Assembly (NCBI RefSeq): GCF_014696715.1
Contig: NZ_JACJQO010000005.1
Span: 496,001-560,000, forward strand
Length of the DNA stretch: 64,000 bases
Origin: Pseudanabaena sp. FACHB-2040
Lineage (GTDB): Bacteria > Cyanobacteriota > Cyanobacteriia > Phormidesmidales > Phormidesmidaceae
Direction of reading: 5' to 3'
Part shown: positions 17,401 through 27,130 of the stretch, one piece after another
Layout of the letters: each line of letters opens with the position of its first letter
How positions within the stretch are numbered: position 1 is the first letter of the stretch
The notes under the pieces: model-generated
Database searches by the model: none
What the model saw: only the letters and a program-made list of their open reading frames with translations
Told to the model about the DNA's origin: nothing
Position numbers and translations under genes: made by a program

Positions 17401-18438
17401 GTGGAAAATACCCTCGGATTGGAAATTATTGAGGTCGTCGAGCAGGCTGCGATCGCATCTTCCCGCTGGATGGGCAAGGGCGACAAAAACACCGCTGACC
17501 AGGTGGCGGTAGAGGCAATGCGGGAGCGTATGAACAAAATTCATATGCGGGGCCGCATCGTCATTGGCGAGGGCGAACGGGACGATGCACCGATGCTCTA
17601 CATCGGTGAACAAGTGGGTATCTGCACCCAGCCCGATGCCGCTGACTTCTGCAACCCCGATGAGCTGATGGAAATCGACATCGCGGTAGACCCTTGTGAG
17701 GGCACCAACCTGGTGGCCTATGGTCAAAACGGGTCGATGGCGGTGCTGGCGATTTCCGAGAAGGGCGGTCTGTTTGCCGCACCCGACTTCTATATGAAGA
17801 AGCTAGCAGCTCCTCCTCAGGCTAAAGGCAAAGTAGACATCAATAAGTCTGCGACTGAGAACCTTAAGATTCTCTCTGAATGCCTGGATCGAGCTATTGA
17901 AGAGCTAGTCGTAGTGGTGATGAAGCGCGATCGCCACACCGATTTAATTAAAGAAATCCGGGAAGCGGGGGCTCGCGTCAAGCTGATCTCCGATGGCGAT
18001 GTCTCTGCTGCCATTGCCTGTGCCTTTTCCGGAACCAACACCCATGCCCTAATGGGTATCGGGGCTGCTCCCGAAGGCGTTATTAGCGCTGCCGCAATGC
18101 GCTGCCTGGGTGGACACTTCCAGGGGCAGCTAATCTACGATCCGGCAGTGGTGAAAACGGGCCTGATTGGTGAGAGCAAGGAAGCTAACCTGGCACGCCT
18201 ACGGGAAATGAACATCAACGACCCCGACAAGGTCTACGACACCCATGAACTAGCCTCTGGTAATACCGTTCTCTTTGCTGCTACTGGCATTACGACCGGG
18301 GAACTGATGGAAGGTGTGCGCTTCTTCCACGGCGGTGCTCGCACTCAGAGTCTGATTATCTCTAGCCAGTCCAAGACCGCTCGCTTTGTCGACACCATTC
18401 ACATGTTCGAAGCTCCCAAAGCCCTGCAATTGCGTTAG
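17401..18438 (+). CDS. glpX: Class II fructose-1,6-/sedoheptulose-1,7-bisphosphatase
   Basis: A 345-residue GlpX-family phosphatase starting at GTG, with GGAGG nine bases upstream. Family motifs are [19 protein letters not shown], the metal-binding [20 protein letters not shown], the [12 protein letters not shown] phosphatase loop, [15 protein letters not shown] and [18 protein letters not shown]. In cyanobacteria this enzyme dephosphorylates both fructose-1,6- and sedoheptulose-1,7-bisphosphate in the Calvin cycle. Length is standard. It stands alone between a divergent membrane-protein gene and a strong terminator. Confidence 0.95.
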   Translation: MENTLGLEIIEVVEQAAIASSRWMGKGDKNTADQVAVEAMRERMNKIHMRGRIVIGEGERDDAPMLYIGEQVGICTQPDAADFCNPDELMEIDIAVDPCEGTNLVAYGQNGSMAVLAISEKGGLFAAPDFYMKKLAAPPQAKGKVDINKSATENLKILSECLDRAIEELVVVVMKRDRHTDLIKEIREAGARVKLISDGDVSAAIACAFSGTNTHALMGIGAAPEGVISAAAMRCLGGHFQGQLIYDPAVVKTGLIGESKEANLARLREMNINDPDKVYDTHELASGNTVLFAATGITTGELMEGVRFFHGGARTQSLIISSQSKTARFVDTIHMFEAPKALQLR

Positions 18439-18515
18439 GTTGCTTAGAGGTTACTATCAGTAGGCGTGGGGTTAGACTCTCTGTTGGCCCCACTCTTAAA
18501 TGCCTTTGGATTGTT

Positions 18516-18550
18516 ATAGAGACGTGGCCTGCTGCGTCTCTATCTTTTTT
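18516..18550 (+). terminator. Rho-independent terminator after glpX
   Basis: ATAGAGACG (18516-18524) pairs with CGTCTCTAT (18535-18543), followed by CTTTTTT. A second weaker stem (GTGGGG with CCCCAC) lies about 45 bases earlier. Confidence 0.85.
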
Positions 18551-18772
18551 GGGGCAAACTAATAGGAACTTAACAACAATTTGATGGACTTTTGTTGAGA
18601 TTTCTTGAGTTGTGGCTTATTTCTCTCTAAGTTCAAAAATGTTGGCTTTGTGCGAAAGTGGCTGAGCTTGTGGGTTTTCAGGCCCAACTGGCATAGTACT
18701 CGCTGCCATTTAGGCCACTGCGATCGCACAATTTAAATTACAGGCGCATAAGATAACCCGAGTGGAGGAAGC
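18551..18772. other. Upstream region of hemA
   Basis: No ORF. It contains a GCGATCGC-like HIP1 sequence at 18720 and a GTGGAGG ribosome-binding site directly before the hemA ATG. No clear regulator site was recognised. Confidence 0.4.
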
Positions 18773-20065
18773 ATGAATATTGCCGTTATTGGCCTTAGCC
18801 ATAAAACAGCCCCCGTTCACGTTCGTGAAAAACTCAGTATCCCAACGGCCCAAACGGCAGATGCGATCGCGCAACTCACCAGCTATCCCCACGTCAACGA
18901 GGTCTCTATTCTCAGCACCTGCAATCGACTCGAAATCCACATCGTTACCGAAGAAGTGGAGCAGGGTGTCCGAGAAGTGACCCAGTTTCTAGCCGAACAC
19001 AGCAAACTGCCCCTACCCGAGCTGCGGCAGCACCTCTTCATCCTGCTGCATCAAGACGCAGTCATGCACCTAATGCGGGTAGCAGCAGGGCTAGACAGCT
19101 TAGTGCTGGGCGAAGGCCAAATTCTCTCCCAGGTTAAGCACGCTCACCAGCTAGCCCAGCAAAACAAAAGCGCAGGCCGCATTCTCGACCGGCTGCTGAA
19201 GCAGTCAATTTCAGCTGGAAAGCGTGTTCGCAGCGAAACCAGTATTGGCACCGGAGCTGTCTCAATTAGCTCTGCTGCCGCCGAACTAGCCCGCCTTAAG
19301 GTGCCTAACCTGCATGGCTGCCGCATTAGCATCTTGGGTGCGGGCAAAATGGCCCGGCTTCTGGTGCAGCACCTTTTCTCCAAATCTCCCTGCGAACTCA
19401 CCATCCTCAACCGCACGATTAACCGGGCCAACGAACTAGCCACTCAGTTTCGAGAGGCTACCATTCACACCGGCACCCTTGACAGCATGATGGAGGTCGT
19501 TAAAGTCTCTGATGTGGTCTTTACCTGCACTTCTGCCACCGAGCCTCTGCTGCACCGGGACAACCTCAAGGAGATCCTTGAACCAGGCCGCCCTCTAATG
19601 CTGTTTGACATCTCTGTGCCCCTCAACGTTCACTCCAACGTCAGCGAGTTAGACAATGTCTTTGCCTTCAACGTAGACGACCTCAAAGCCGTCGTGGCCC
19701 AAAACCAGGCCAGCCGCCGCCGCATGGCGCTAGAGGCAGAAAGCCTGCTAGAGGAAGAGGTCGAAAGCTTTATGGACTGGTGGCGCTCCCTGGATACAGT
19801 CAATACCATCAGCTGTCTGCGGACCAAAATCGAGACCATTCGCGAGCAGGAGCTAGAAAAAGCGCTCTCTCGGCTGGGCAGCGAGTTTGCCGAGAAGCAT
19901 CAAGAAGTAATCGAGGCGCTGACTCGCGGCATTGTCAATAAAATTCTCCACGACCCTATGGTACAGCTCCGCACCCAGCGAGATATCGAAGCTCGCAAAC
20001 ATGCCATGCAGACCTTGAGCGTGCTGTTCAACCTAGAAACAGCCTCTAGCGAGAAGTTTAGCTAA
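18773..20065 (+). CDS. hemA: Glutamyl-tRNA reductase
   Basis: A 430-residue enzyme of the C5 tetrapyrrole pathway, reducing glutamyl-tRNA(Glu) to glutamate-1-semialdehyde with NADPH. The catalytic Cys50 lies in [11 protein letters not shown], the substrate domain has [17 protein letters not shown], the NADPH domain has SILGAGKMA, and the C-terminal dimerisation helix is [17 protein letters not shown]. Length agrees with other cyanobacterial HemA proteins. The start has GTGGAGGAAGC upstream. The gene feeds chlorophyll, haem and bilin synthesis. Confidence 0.97.
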   Translation: MNIAVIGLSHKTAPVHVREKLSIPTAQTADAIAQLTSYPHVNEVSILSTCNRLEIHIVTEEVEQGVREVTQFLAEHSKLPLPELRQHLFILLHQDAVMHLMRVAAGLDSLVLGEGQILSQVKHAHQLAQQNKSAGRILDRLLKQSISAGKRVRSETSIGTGAVSISSAAAELARLKVPNLHGCRISILGAGKMARLLVQHLFSKSPCELTILNRTINRANELATQFREATIHTGTLDSMMEVVKVSDVVFTCTSATEPLLHRDNLKEILEPGRPLMLFDISVPLNVHSNVSELDNVFAFNVDDLKAVVAQNQASRRRMALEAESLLEEEVESFMDWWRSLDTVNTISCLRTKIETIREQELEKALSRLGSEFAEKHQEVIEALTRGIVNKILHDPMVQLRTQRDIEARKHAMQTLSVLFNLETASSEKFS

Positions 20066-20088
20066 CTCACAGACGAGGATCTATCTAG

Positions 20089-20124
20089 AAGCCGTATTCT
20101 CAGACTTGCTTGGGAATACGGCTT
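20089..20124. terminator. Bidirectional hairpin between hemA and recQ
   Basis: AAGCCGTATTC (20089-20099) pairs with GAATACGGCTT (20114-20124). It lies between two convergent genes. Downstream T-tracts are short on both strands. Confidence 0.6.
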
Positions 20125-20151
20125 TAGACTCCTCTGTCATGACGGCTTAAT

Positions 20152-22386
20152 TTAATGACTTTGAGTCGCCGCTTCCTTGCCAGACTGAGTCAGACTAGCT
20201 AGCACCAAGCGAATCTCTGGGTAATCGTAGATCAACCCTAGGTGATTGCGAATGGCCGTTGCAGAAGGGCTATCCACTGCAGCAATGGCGGCTCGAATGG
20301 CGCTTTGCCGCTCTGGAGACACCAGGCGATCCAGGTCAACTTCATGACCATTAAGCAGCAGCCGCTCAAAATGACTAATTACAGTGCTGTAGCGCAATTG
20401 GCGGCGCTCGATGATGTCTGGCACAGACAGTCCTTCATGGTGTAGGGCTAATGTCTGTAGGTGCGTATCTCCCAAAGACTGCCGTTTGCGAGTAGCCGGG
20501 GCAAACGAACTGGTAGAAGCACTGTCTTCAGGCAGGTCATTCTCCTGACAGAAGCGGCGAATTTCTTCAGTAAATACCTGGCCGTATTGCTCCAGCTTGC
20601 GGCTGCCCACCCCTGAGATACGAGCAAAAGCATCAGGAGTTTGGGGCCGCTGCTGGGCCATCTGCCGCAGGGCCGACTCGGCAAAAACCACATAGGGCGG
20701 TACAGCTTGTTCGTCAGCTAGGCGCTTACGCAGCGATCGCAACCGCTCCAGCAGCTGCACAACCTCTAAAGAATCCTCAGGGGGAGTTACTTCGACCACT
20801 TGCTGCAACCGTTCTGGAATCGCTATCTGCACGGAAATTTGCTTTCGCAGAACCTGCCAGCTGCCTGCATTCAGCTTGAGCACCGGATAGCCATCAGTGG
20901 TTTCCTCCAGCAAACCCTGATGCAGCAGAGAGCGACTCAGTAGCCGCCACTCATCTACAGATCGATCTTTACCGATGCCGTAGGTAGATAGCTCATTGTG
21001 CTTTAGCTCCAACAGCCGCTGCTTTTTGGCTCCCCGCAGTACATCAATAATGTGGCCTGCACCAAACCGCTCACGACAGCGAGCAACGCAGGAGAGAAAC
21101 TTTTGCGCTTCGATAGTCCAGTCTTCAATTGGTGGGGGTGAGAGGCAGTTATCGCAGTGACCGCAGGGTTCTGGCAAAATTTCGCCAAAGTAACCCAGCT
21201 GAATCCTGCGTCGGCAAACTGTACTTTCGGCATAGTCAATCATCTGGCGCAGCTGCTGCCGGGCAATGCGCTGCTCCTGCTCATCCGGTTTTTGGCCGAT
21301 CAGGTATTCAACGGTAGCAACATCGGCATAGCTGTAGAAAAGCGTGCAGTGAGCAGGTTCTCCATCACGGCCGGAGCGGCCCGACTCCTGGTAGTAGCTC
21401 TCTAGGTTGCGAGGAATGTCGTAGTGGATGACAAAACGCACATCAGGCTTGTTGATGCCCATGCCAAAGGCCAGGGTAGCCACCATCAGCCGCACATCAT
21501 CTCGAATGAAACGTCTCTGATTTTCAGCCCGATCAACGTCGCTCAACCCCGCATGGTACGGCAGCGTCGCAATCCCATCCTGCTGCAGGCGAGCGGCCAG
21601 CTCATCAACCCGCTTACGGCTGAGGCAGTAAATAATGCCTGCCCCATCAGTCTCCCGCACCTGCTTCAAAAGCTCCAGGTAGGACTGGCGCTGCTTAGGC
21701 CGGACTTCGTAGAAAAGATTGTGCCGATTGAAGCTCGAAACGTGCAGCAGCGGGTCATTAAGCCAGAGCTGCTGCAGAATATCCTGCCGCACCCGCTCGG
21801 TGGCAGTAGCCGTAAGGGCCAAAATGGGCACCTGAGGAAAGGTCCGCCGCACAGTCGAGAGCTGACGGTACTCAGGGCGAAAGTCGTGGCCCCATTCTGA
21901 GACGCAGTGGGCTTCGTCAATGGCAAAGGCAGCAATGCCGAGCGTTTGACTGAGGTCGCGCAGCAGCTGCAAAAAGCCAGGGCTAACCAAACGTTCTGGA
22001 GCTACATAAAGCAGCTTGATACGGCCAGCACGCAAGGCCGCTTCGCGCGATCGCACCTCCTCCAGCTTCAAAGTGCTGTTCAAAAAGGTGGCGGCAATGC
22101 CGTTGTCTCTCAGGCTATCTACCTGGTCTTGCATCAGCGCGATTAGGGGCGAAACCACTACCGTTAGCCCAATCTTCAGCAGAGCAGGCAGCTGGTAGCA
22201 GAGGGACTTGCCTCCACCTGTCGGCATAACCACCAGAACGTCACGGTTTTTAAGCACCTCTTCGATGACCTGCCGCTGACCTAGCCGAAACTGGTCGTAG
22301 CCAAAGTGGTGCTTAAGGGCTCTTTCTAAAGAAGGAAATGTGTTTGCGGCTGCAGCCCCAATCGTCATAGCTTTGTTCTGAGACAC
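20152..22386 (-). CDS. recQ: ATP-dependent DNA helicase RecQ
   Basis: A 744-residue superfamily 2 helicase. Motif I is VVMPTGGGKSLCYQLPAL near 52-69, motif II is AIDEAHCVSEWGHDFRPEY, and the motif IV-VI region has GIIYCLSRKRVDELA and YYQESGRSGRDG. A Zn site with cysteines in CRRRIQLGY and CGHCDNC belongs to the RQC domain. An HRDC domain follows near 560-640 (RMAQQRPQTPDAF-like; SGVGSRKLEQYG), then about 70 residues of C-terminal winged-helix-like extension. It unwinds DNA for repair and fork restart. The start at 22386 could be moved to the Met at residue 7. Confidence 0.95.
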   Translation of the reverse strand: MSQNKAMTIGAAAANTFPSLERALKHHFGYDQFRLGQRQVIEEVLKNRDVLVVMPTGGGKSLCYQLPALLKIGLTVVVSPLIALMQDQVDSLRDNGIAATFLNSTLKLEEVRSREAALRAGRIKLLYVAPERLVSPGFLQLLRDLSQTLGIAAFAIDEAHCVSEWGHDFRPEYRQLSTVRRTFPQVPILALTATATERVRQDILQQLWLNDPLLHVSSFNRHNLFYEVRPKQRQSYLELLKQVRETDGAGIIYCLSRKRVDELAARLQQDGIATLPYHAGLSDVDRAENQRRFIRDDVRLMVATLAFGMGINKPDVRFVIHYDIPRNLESYYQESGRSGRDGEPAHCTLFYSYADVATVEYLIGQKPDEQEQRIARQQLRQMIDYAESTVCRRRIQLGYFGEILPEPCGHCDNCLSPPPIEDWTIEAQKFLSCVARCRERFGAGHIIDVLRGAKKQRLLELKHNELSTYGIGKDRSVDEWRLLSRSLLHQGLLEETTDGYPVLKLNAGSWQVLRKQISVQIAIPERLQQVVEVTPPEDSLEVVQLLERLRSLRKRLADEQAVPPYVVFAESALRQMAQQRPQTPDAFARISGVGSRKLEQYGQVFTEEIRRFCQENDLPEDSASTSSFAPATRKRQSLGDTHLQTLALHHEGLSVPDIIERRQLRYSTVISHFERLLLNGHEVDLDRLVSPERQSAIRAAIAAVDSPSATAIRNHLGLIYDYPEIRLVLASLTQSGKEAATQSH

Positions 22387-22446
22387 CCTGAGGGATAGTA
22401 CCCTGGTACTGCTGTCAAAGCAAGAACCAGCCCCCAGGTTTAACCC

Positions 22447-22890
22447 CTAAATTAAAATGCCCAGCCGAACTAGTTTTTCGCGGATCTTACGACTAACAGA
22501 GCGACTAGCGGTTGAAGTAGAGTCTGCCGTAGCCCGATCAAAAGCAGCATAGGCTTCTGGGTAGCGCCCCAGTCGCTGGAGGGCAACACCTCGGAACATC
22601 CAAGCGCGGGAATAGTCAGGATATTGAGCCAGAATGCGATCGCACCGCTTTAGCGCCGCCTGCGGCTGCTGCAAATGAATCAGACAGACTGCTGTATAGA
22701 GCAAACCCTCTGCGTGGGTGCTATCAATGGCTAGAGCCTCCTCAAAATAACGCAGCGCTTCACCGTAGTGGCCTAGGTCCGCTAAAGCCTCTCCCTGGCT
22801 ATACCAGTTGGCAAAGTCAGCAGCAGTCTCTTTCGGGAAACTGCTGTCTGTAAACTGCTCGAAGCCACCGTTTCGAGAAACTGACATCAT
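22447..22890 (-). CDS. Tetratricopeptide repeat protein
   Basis: A 147-residue protein with about three TPR units: FANWYSQGEALADLGHYGEA, EALAIDSTHAEGLLYTAVCL and DYSRAWMFRGVALQRLGRYP, each with the W/G/Y/A/P spacing of the repeat. A short Arg-rich C-terminus follows (SRSVSRKIREKLVRLG). No signal peptide, so probably cytoplasmic. It likely acts as a protein-interaction scaffold. It is separated from recQ by about 60 bases on the same strand. Confidence 0.8.
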   Translation of the reverse strand: MMSVSRNGGFEQFTDSSFPKETAADFANWYSQGEALADLGHYGEALRYFEEALAIDSTHAEGLLYTAVCLIHLQQPQAALKRCDRILAQYPDYSRAWMFRGVALQRLGRYPEAYAAFDRATADSTSTASRSVSRKIREKLVRLGILI

Positions 22891-22985
22891 CTCGCGATCT
22901 ATGTCCTAATAGGTGATTTAAAGATTGAGGGCTGAAGAAGACTCAGTGGGAAGCGTTCGCATGATCTACCTCACAGTCTTACCGT

Positions 22986-23013
22986 AGATAGCTTCAAAGC
23001 ATTGAAGCTATCT
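22986..23013. repeat. Perfect 12-bp inverted repeat in a gene-free spacer
   Basis: AGATAGCTTCAA and TTGAAGCTATCT around the loop AGCA. It has no T-tract on either strand. Further AGCTTCAAG-like copies follow at about 23039, 23052 and 23082, two of them in a tandem 13-bp arrangement. Confidence 0.7.
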
Positions 23014-23380
23014 GGAGGGGGAGTAGGACGTTAGCACTGGCTTCAAGACTTAGCTTCAAGACTTTGAATGAGTGAGACGCTAGCTTGAAGAGCAGATAGA
23101 GGCCGTGAACGGGTAGAAGCATTGAGTGGCAACACGGAGGGCAAACTTGCTGTTGTCCCATTTTCCCTGTCAACAAAAAGTATATCGTCGCTTCCTGAGA
23201 AGCCTTTGGAAAGCGTTGCACAAGTTAATAACTGTTTAACAACGCTGCACATTTGGCTGAACTTACCTGCCTAGGGCCTTTTGAGCGGAGTTTTCACCTT
23301 TGCTGCTCCCTGTTCTAGAGGTCAGCCTATCAGCGCGCTGTTATTAACAAATGTTACGAAGTTGACGCCATACTGGCATG
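23014..23380. other. Gene-free spacer between TPR and RHH genes
   Basis: Two short minus-strand ORFs (22994-23252) overlap each other and have no recognisable content. The spacer contains AGCTTCAAG repeats near its left end. I see no other element until the promoter before 23439. Confidence 0.4.
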
Positions 23381-23385
23381 CTGGC

Positions 23386-23414
23386 TTGACAGTATCTAGA
23401 AAAGCCCGTTAATG
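23386..23414 (+). promoter_or_regulatory. Sigma70-type promoter of the RHH gene
   Basis: TTGACA (23386-23391), 17 bases, then TTAATG (23409-23414). The -35 is perfect and the -10 is weak. It stands 25 bases ahead of the 23439 start codon. Confidence 0.5.
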
Positions 23415-23438
23415 TGAAATCCATACCCGGGTAATCCT

Positions 23439-23807
23439 ATGTTGAAGTGTGATATGCAAGAGCAAAAGGCTACAAAGGTCACGTTGTATTTACCACCCGA
23501 CCTGCACCGCCAACTAAAGATCCGCTCTGCGGTCGATGGTGAAGCGATGTCTGCCATTGCACAGCGCGCTATTGATTTTTACCTGACCCACTCTGAGGTG
23601 GTAGAGGGTCTAGAATCTGCCTACGGACAGGTTCATCGTGTTCATAGCTGTCCTTCTTGCTCTACCTCCGTGGTGATGCGTGAAGGTGAGTTAGTGCAGT
23701 TAGCTAAAGTAGCTGCATCGGATACGACAGACGATCTGTCAGTGGATGTTCAGGAAATCGTAACAGATACCCGGCAACCCGAAGAGGGAGAGTTAGTGGT
23801 TTGCTAG
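23439..23807 (+). CDS. Ribbon-helix-helix-like DNA-binding protein with Cys pair
   Basis: A 122-residue protein. Residues about 12-50 (TKVTLYLPPDLHRQLKIRSA, then GEAMSAIAQRAIDFYL) match the strand-helix-helix pattern of RHH/CopG-type regulators or antitoxins. A CPSC motif near residue 70 could bind metal or form a disulfide. The C-terminal 50 residues are acidic. An alternative ATG at 23454 removes five residues. No toxin gene is adjacent; the next gene on the strand is the ycf46 AAA ATPase. It may be a transcription factor; its target is unknown. Confidence 0.65.
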   Translation: MLKCDMQEQKATKVTLYLPPDLHRQLKIRSAVDGEAMSAIAQRAIDFYLTHSEVVEGLESAYGQVHRVHSCPSCSTSVVMREGELVQLAKVAASDTTDDLSVDVQEIVTDTRQPEEGELVVC

Positions 23808-23970
23808 ACCACCTAGGCTCAAATGCCAGCTCCATCAACCTAATTTAATCAATACGTTAAGAGCGAGTTTTGCAATAGGCATCTCTAAATCAGGTGTCCC
23901 CCTGTAATCGCAGGATTCGTGTCCCTTCTGTACCTGGTTTGAGCCATCTGTCGTTAGGAGAGCGGTGGTC

Positions 23971-25485
23971 ATGAGAGAAGATCTCAGTGTTCTAATACAG
24001 GCCCAATATCCTCTGGTCTATTTAGTTACCTTTGAAGAGGAGCGGGCGGAGCAGACTATCGCTTCAGTTGCCCAGCGGCTAAAGCCCCACCGCCGAGTTT
24101 ATACCTGGACCATGACTCATGGAGTTGTGGAATATGGGCAGCCCCGTAATGTCACCCAGCACAACAGCACTGTTTCTCCAGAAGCCGCCATTGAGTGGGT
24201 TATGCGTCAGCGGGAGCCGGGCATCTTTGTCTTCAAAGATCTCCATCCCTTCAAAGACTCCCCGGCTGTAACGCGATGCTTAAGAGATGCGATCGCAGGT
24301 TTCAAAGGCACCCAAAAAACCTTCATTCTAATGTCTCCGGTTCAAGAAGTGCCGATTGAGCTAGAAAAAGAGGTCGTTGTTCTTGACTTTGACCTGCCTA
24401 ACATGGGCGAGTTGAATCAGGTCCTGACCGATGAGCTAGACCAGGCTCGCAACGCCAACATTTCTACCGATGTGCGGGAGAAGTTGCTAAAAGCAGCCCT
24501 TGGACTGACCCGTGATGAGGCAGAAAAGGTCTATCGTAAAGCCAGGGTCATGACTGGTCGCCTGACGGAAGACGAGGTCGATATCGTTCTGTCGGAAAAG
24601 AAGCAGCTAATTCGCCGTAACGGCATTCTAGAATATATAGATGTCGATGAAACCATCGATTCTGTAGGTGGGCTAGAAGAGCTCAAGCACTGGCTACATC
24701 AACGCTCCAACGCCTTCACCGAACGAGCCCGCGAGTATGGCCTGCCTCAGCCTAAAGGAATGCTCATTTTAGGGGTACCTGGCTGCGGTAAGTCTCTAAT
24801 CGCCAAGACCACTGCTCGTCTATGGGGTCTACCCCTGCTGCGCCTAGACCTAGGCCGCGTGTATGACGGTTCAACAGTAGGTCGATCTGAGGCCAATCTG
24901 CGGAGTGCGTTGAGAACGGCAGAGTCAATTTCTCCAGCTATTCTCTTCATCGATGAAATCGATAAGGCTTTCGCAGGTACTACAGGTTCCTCAGATTCTG
25001 ACGGCGGCACTTCTAGCCGTATCTTTGGCACCTTCCTCACTTGGATGCAGGAAAAGACCTCCCCGGTATTTGTCATGGCCACTGCCAACCGGGTAGAGCG
25101 GCTGCCTAGCGAGTTTTTACGCAAAGGACGCTTTGACGAAATCTTCTTTGTGGATTTGCCCAACGCCGAAGAGCGTCAAGAGATTTTCCAAATTCACCTG
25201 CAGAAGCGTCGCCGCGATATTGCCCGCTTTGACCTTGACCAGCTTACCAAGGTCTGCGAAGGATTTTCCGGAGCTGAAATCGAACAAGGTTTGGTTTCAG
25301 CCATGTATGAAGCATTTGCCCAAGGGCGCGAGTTCACTCAGTTGGACATTATCGCCGCCATCCGGGCTACGCTGCCCCTGTCCAAGACCATGAGTGAACA
25401 GGTGACGGCCCTGCGCGATTGGGCACGTCAGCGGGCACGACCCGCAGCAGCCTCCGTCGCTGAATATCAGCGAATGGAGTTCTAA
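23971..25485 (+). CDS. ycf46: AAA+ ATPase of the Ycf46 family
   Basis: A 504-residue protein. The ATG at 23971 is preferred to a GTG at 23965 because AGGAG lies about ten bases upstream. The N-terminal half (YPLVYLVTFEEERAEQTIAS; IFVFKDLHPF) is the Ycf46-specific domain. The AAA module begins near 260: Walker A GVPGCGKS, Walker B ILFIDEIDKAF, sensor 1 MATANRV, and arginine finger in FLRKGRFDEIFF. Ycf46 is conserved in cyanobacteria and red-lineage plastids, with a proposed link to inorganic carbon or photosynthetic regulation that is not settled. It is followed by the Ycf35-like gene. Confidence 0.9.
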   Translation: MREDLSVLIQAQYPLVYLVTFEEERAEQTIASVAQRLKPHRRVYTWTMTHGVVEYGQPRNVTQHNSTVSPEAAIEWVMRQREPGIFVFKDLHPFKDSPAVTRCLRDAIAGFKGTQKTFILMSPVQEVPIELEKEVVVLDFDLPNMGELNQVLTDELDQARNANISTDVREKLLKAALGLTRDEAEKVYRKARVMTGRLTEDEVDIVLSEKKQLIRRNGILEYIDVDETIDSVGGLEELKHWLHQRSNAFTERAREYGLPQPKGMLILGVPGCGKSLIAKTTARLWGLPLLRLDLGRVYDGSTVGRSEANLRSALRTAESISPAILFIDEIDKAFAGTTGSSDSDGGTSSRIFGTFLTWMQEKTSPVFVMATANRVERLPSEFLRKGRFDEIFFVDLPNAEERQEIFQIHLQKRRRDIARFDLDQLTKVCEGFSGAEIEQGLVSAMYEAFAQGREFTQLDIIAAIRATLPLSKTMSEQVTALRDWARQRARPAAASVAEYQRMEF

Positions 25486-25632
25486 CAGGCTTTCTTCCCG
25501 GTACTCAGCCGGTGGAAAGGCTAGCGTAAGCTAGCAGTACAACAGCCCAGCAGTCGGTCATTTCTGGCTAACGGGTCACTCTCTAACTCTCAAACCTCGT
25601 TGTCTCTCAATTTCTCGCAGGAGGAAACTCAC

Positions 25633-25983
25633 ATGTCTCACTTCAGCACTCTTCGTACCAAAGTTACCGAAGCTGAAATTCTCAAGCAGTCTCTGCGCGA
25701 CCTAGGCATCAGCGTTAAGACTGAAGCTGATGTTCGTGGCTACAATGGCCAGCGCGTTCGGGCTGACATCGTTGCCGTTCTGGAAGGTGAGTATGATCTG
25801 GGCTGGTCTCGCAATGCCGACGGCTCCTTCGATCTAATCGCTGACCTGTGGGGCGTTGCCAAAAAGCATAACCAAACTGAGTTGATCAACTCCATCAACC
25901 AGAAGTATGCCGTGAACAAGACCCTCGCTGAAGTTAAGCGTCCTGGTCTGCAAAACGCCAACGTCAAACTGGTGCTCCAGTAA
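25633..25983 (+). CDS. ycf35: DUF1257 protein, Ycf35-like
   Basis: A 116-residue protein; the ATG at 25633 follows AGGAGG by about eight bases. It starts MSHFSTLRTKVTEAEILKQS and carries LGISVKTEADVRGYNGQ and DLGWSRNADGSFDLIADLWG, the DUF1257/Ycf35 pattern. The family is universal in cyanobacteria and plastid-encoded in red algae, but its function is not established. It has a strong ribosome-binding site and a strong terminator, so it is probably well expressed. It is separated from ycf46 by about 150 bases. Confidence 0.88.
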   Translation: MSHFSTLRTKVTEAEILKQSLRDLGISVKTEADVRGYNGQRVRADIVAVLEGEYDLGWSRNADGSFDLIADLWGVAKKHNQTELINSINQKYAVNKTLAEVKRPGLQNANVKLVLQ

Positions 25984-26005
25984 CCTCTCAACGCGTTCCC
26001 AAATA

Positions 26006-26046
26006 ATGGGTTGGCCAACCTAATCGGTTGGCTGACCCATTTTTTT
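26006..26046 (+). terminator. Terminator after the DUF1257 gene
   Basis: ATGGGTTGGCCAACC pairs with GGTTGGCTGACCCAT (two mismatches) and is followed by T7. Confidence 0.88.
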
Positions 26047-26088
26047 ATGCGTTCCAGTAGACTGACAGGGTGAGACACACTTAACACC

Positions 26089-26976
26089 ATGCAAGACCTG
26101 ACCGAGGCCCAACTGTCAGCGATTAAACAGATTCTACTGGACTGCGGCAAAGAGGCTCGTCAGCTGGCGGCTCAACCGTTTCAGGTGTTTGAAAAGGGTC
26201 TCAACGACTATGTCACTACCGTAGATCAGGCCCTAGATAAACGACTGCTGGCGGTCTTTCAAGCGCTCTTTCCCCAAGACGGCATTATCACTGAGGAAAA
26301 CTTCAGGTCTCAGCAGACCTACCAGCATGATTATGCCCGCTACTGGCTGATCGATCCCATCGACGGCACTGAGGAATTTATGCAGCAGGGACAGAGTTAC
26401 GCAATTATGGTGGGACTCGTGACACAGCACCAGCCGCGAGCCGGCTGGGTCTATGCTCCTGCCTATGACCATCTTTACTGGGGTGGGTTAAACTGGGGCT
26501 TGTTTGAGCAGCGCTCAGGCGCAGCGCCAGCTCCCCTAGTTCCTCAGATACCGGTTCCTGTTGGTGGGCCAGTCTGCCCGATTATGATTGGGGATAAGGA
26601 TCAGCGGCGGTTTGGCGATGCGATCGCACAGGCAATTCCCACTACCCAGTTCGCAACCTCCGGCAGCTTCGGCCTAAAAGTTTTAGAAGTGATTAAAGGC
26701 CAGGTTGGTCTTTATCTCTACCTTAACGGCCGGGTCAAACTGTGGGACACCACTGGGCCCATCGCCCTAGCCCAAGCTGCAGGGCTTATCTGCTGCGATC
26801 TAGAAGGCAACCCGCTGCGCTTTGACCCCGAAGTCATCGATCCCGCCACGCTTGCTCACCAGCAGAGCATTTTAGTCGGTTGGCCCCAATACATAGAAGC
26901 GCTACGACCCACCATCAAGCAAGCTGTGGCTCAGGTTCTCGCCCAGGAAGTCGAAGCCAAAATTCGCCCTCAGTAA
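26089..26976 (+). CDS. Inositol monophosphatase/CysQ-family phosphatase
   Basis: A 295-residue Mg2+-dependent phosphatase. Metal-site motifs are ITEEN (Glu), WLIDPIDGTEEFM (the DPIDGT core) and KLWDTTGPIALAQAAG in place of the usual WD..A segment. Family members hydrolyse inositol phosphates, or 3'-phosphoadenosine 5'-phosphate from sulfate assimilation (CysQ). The sequence fits the CysQ side slightly better because of the compact DPIDGTEEF and missing inositol-type N-terminal extension, but this is not decisive. It is transcribed alone. Confidence 0.85.
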   Translation: MQDLTEAQLSAIKQILLDCGKEARQLAAQPFQVFEKGLNDYVTTVDQALDKRLLAVFQALFPQDGIITEENFRSQQTYQHDYARYWLIDPIDGTEEFMQQGQSYAIMVGLVTQHQPRAGWVYAPAYDHLYWGGLNWGLFEQRSGAAPAPLVPQIPVPVGGPVCPIMIGDKDQRRFGDAIAQAIPTTQFATSGSFGLKVLEVIKGQVGLYLYLNGRVKLWDTTGPIALAQAAGLICCDLEGNPLRFDPEVIDPATLAHQQSILVGWPQYIEALRPTIKQAVAQVLAQEVEAKIRPQ

Positions 26977-27130
26977 GCTGCAGCTGGGGCAGTCATTACA
27001 AATCCACGCTTGGCATTAGGAAATACTCAGATTTCTAGTTACTATGAGCATTGGTGAAGGGTTATCCGTTCGGAGTGGGCAAGCTAAACCTAAGTGAACC
27101 CTTCCTTCCTTTACCACCAAAAACAAACCT

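Noticed and set aside
17152-17727. 191-codon minus-strand ORF across the glpX start
   Set aside because: Antisense to glpX, with no motif or ribosome-binding site.
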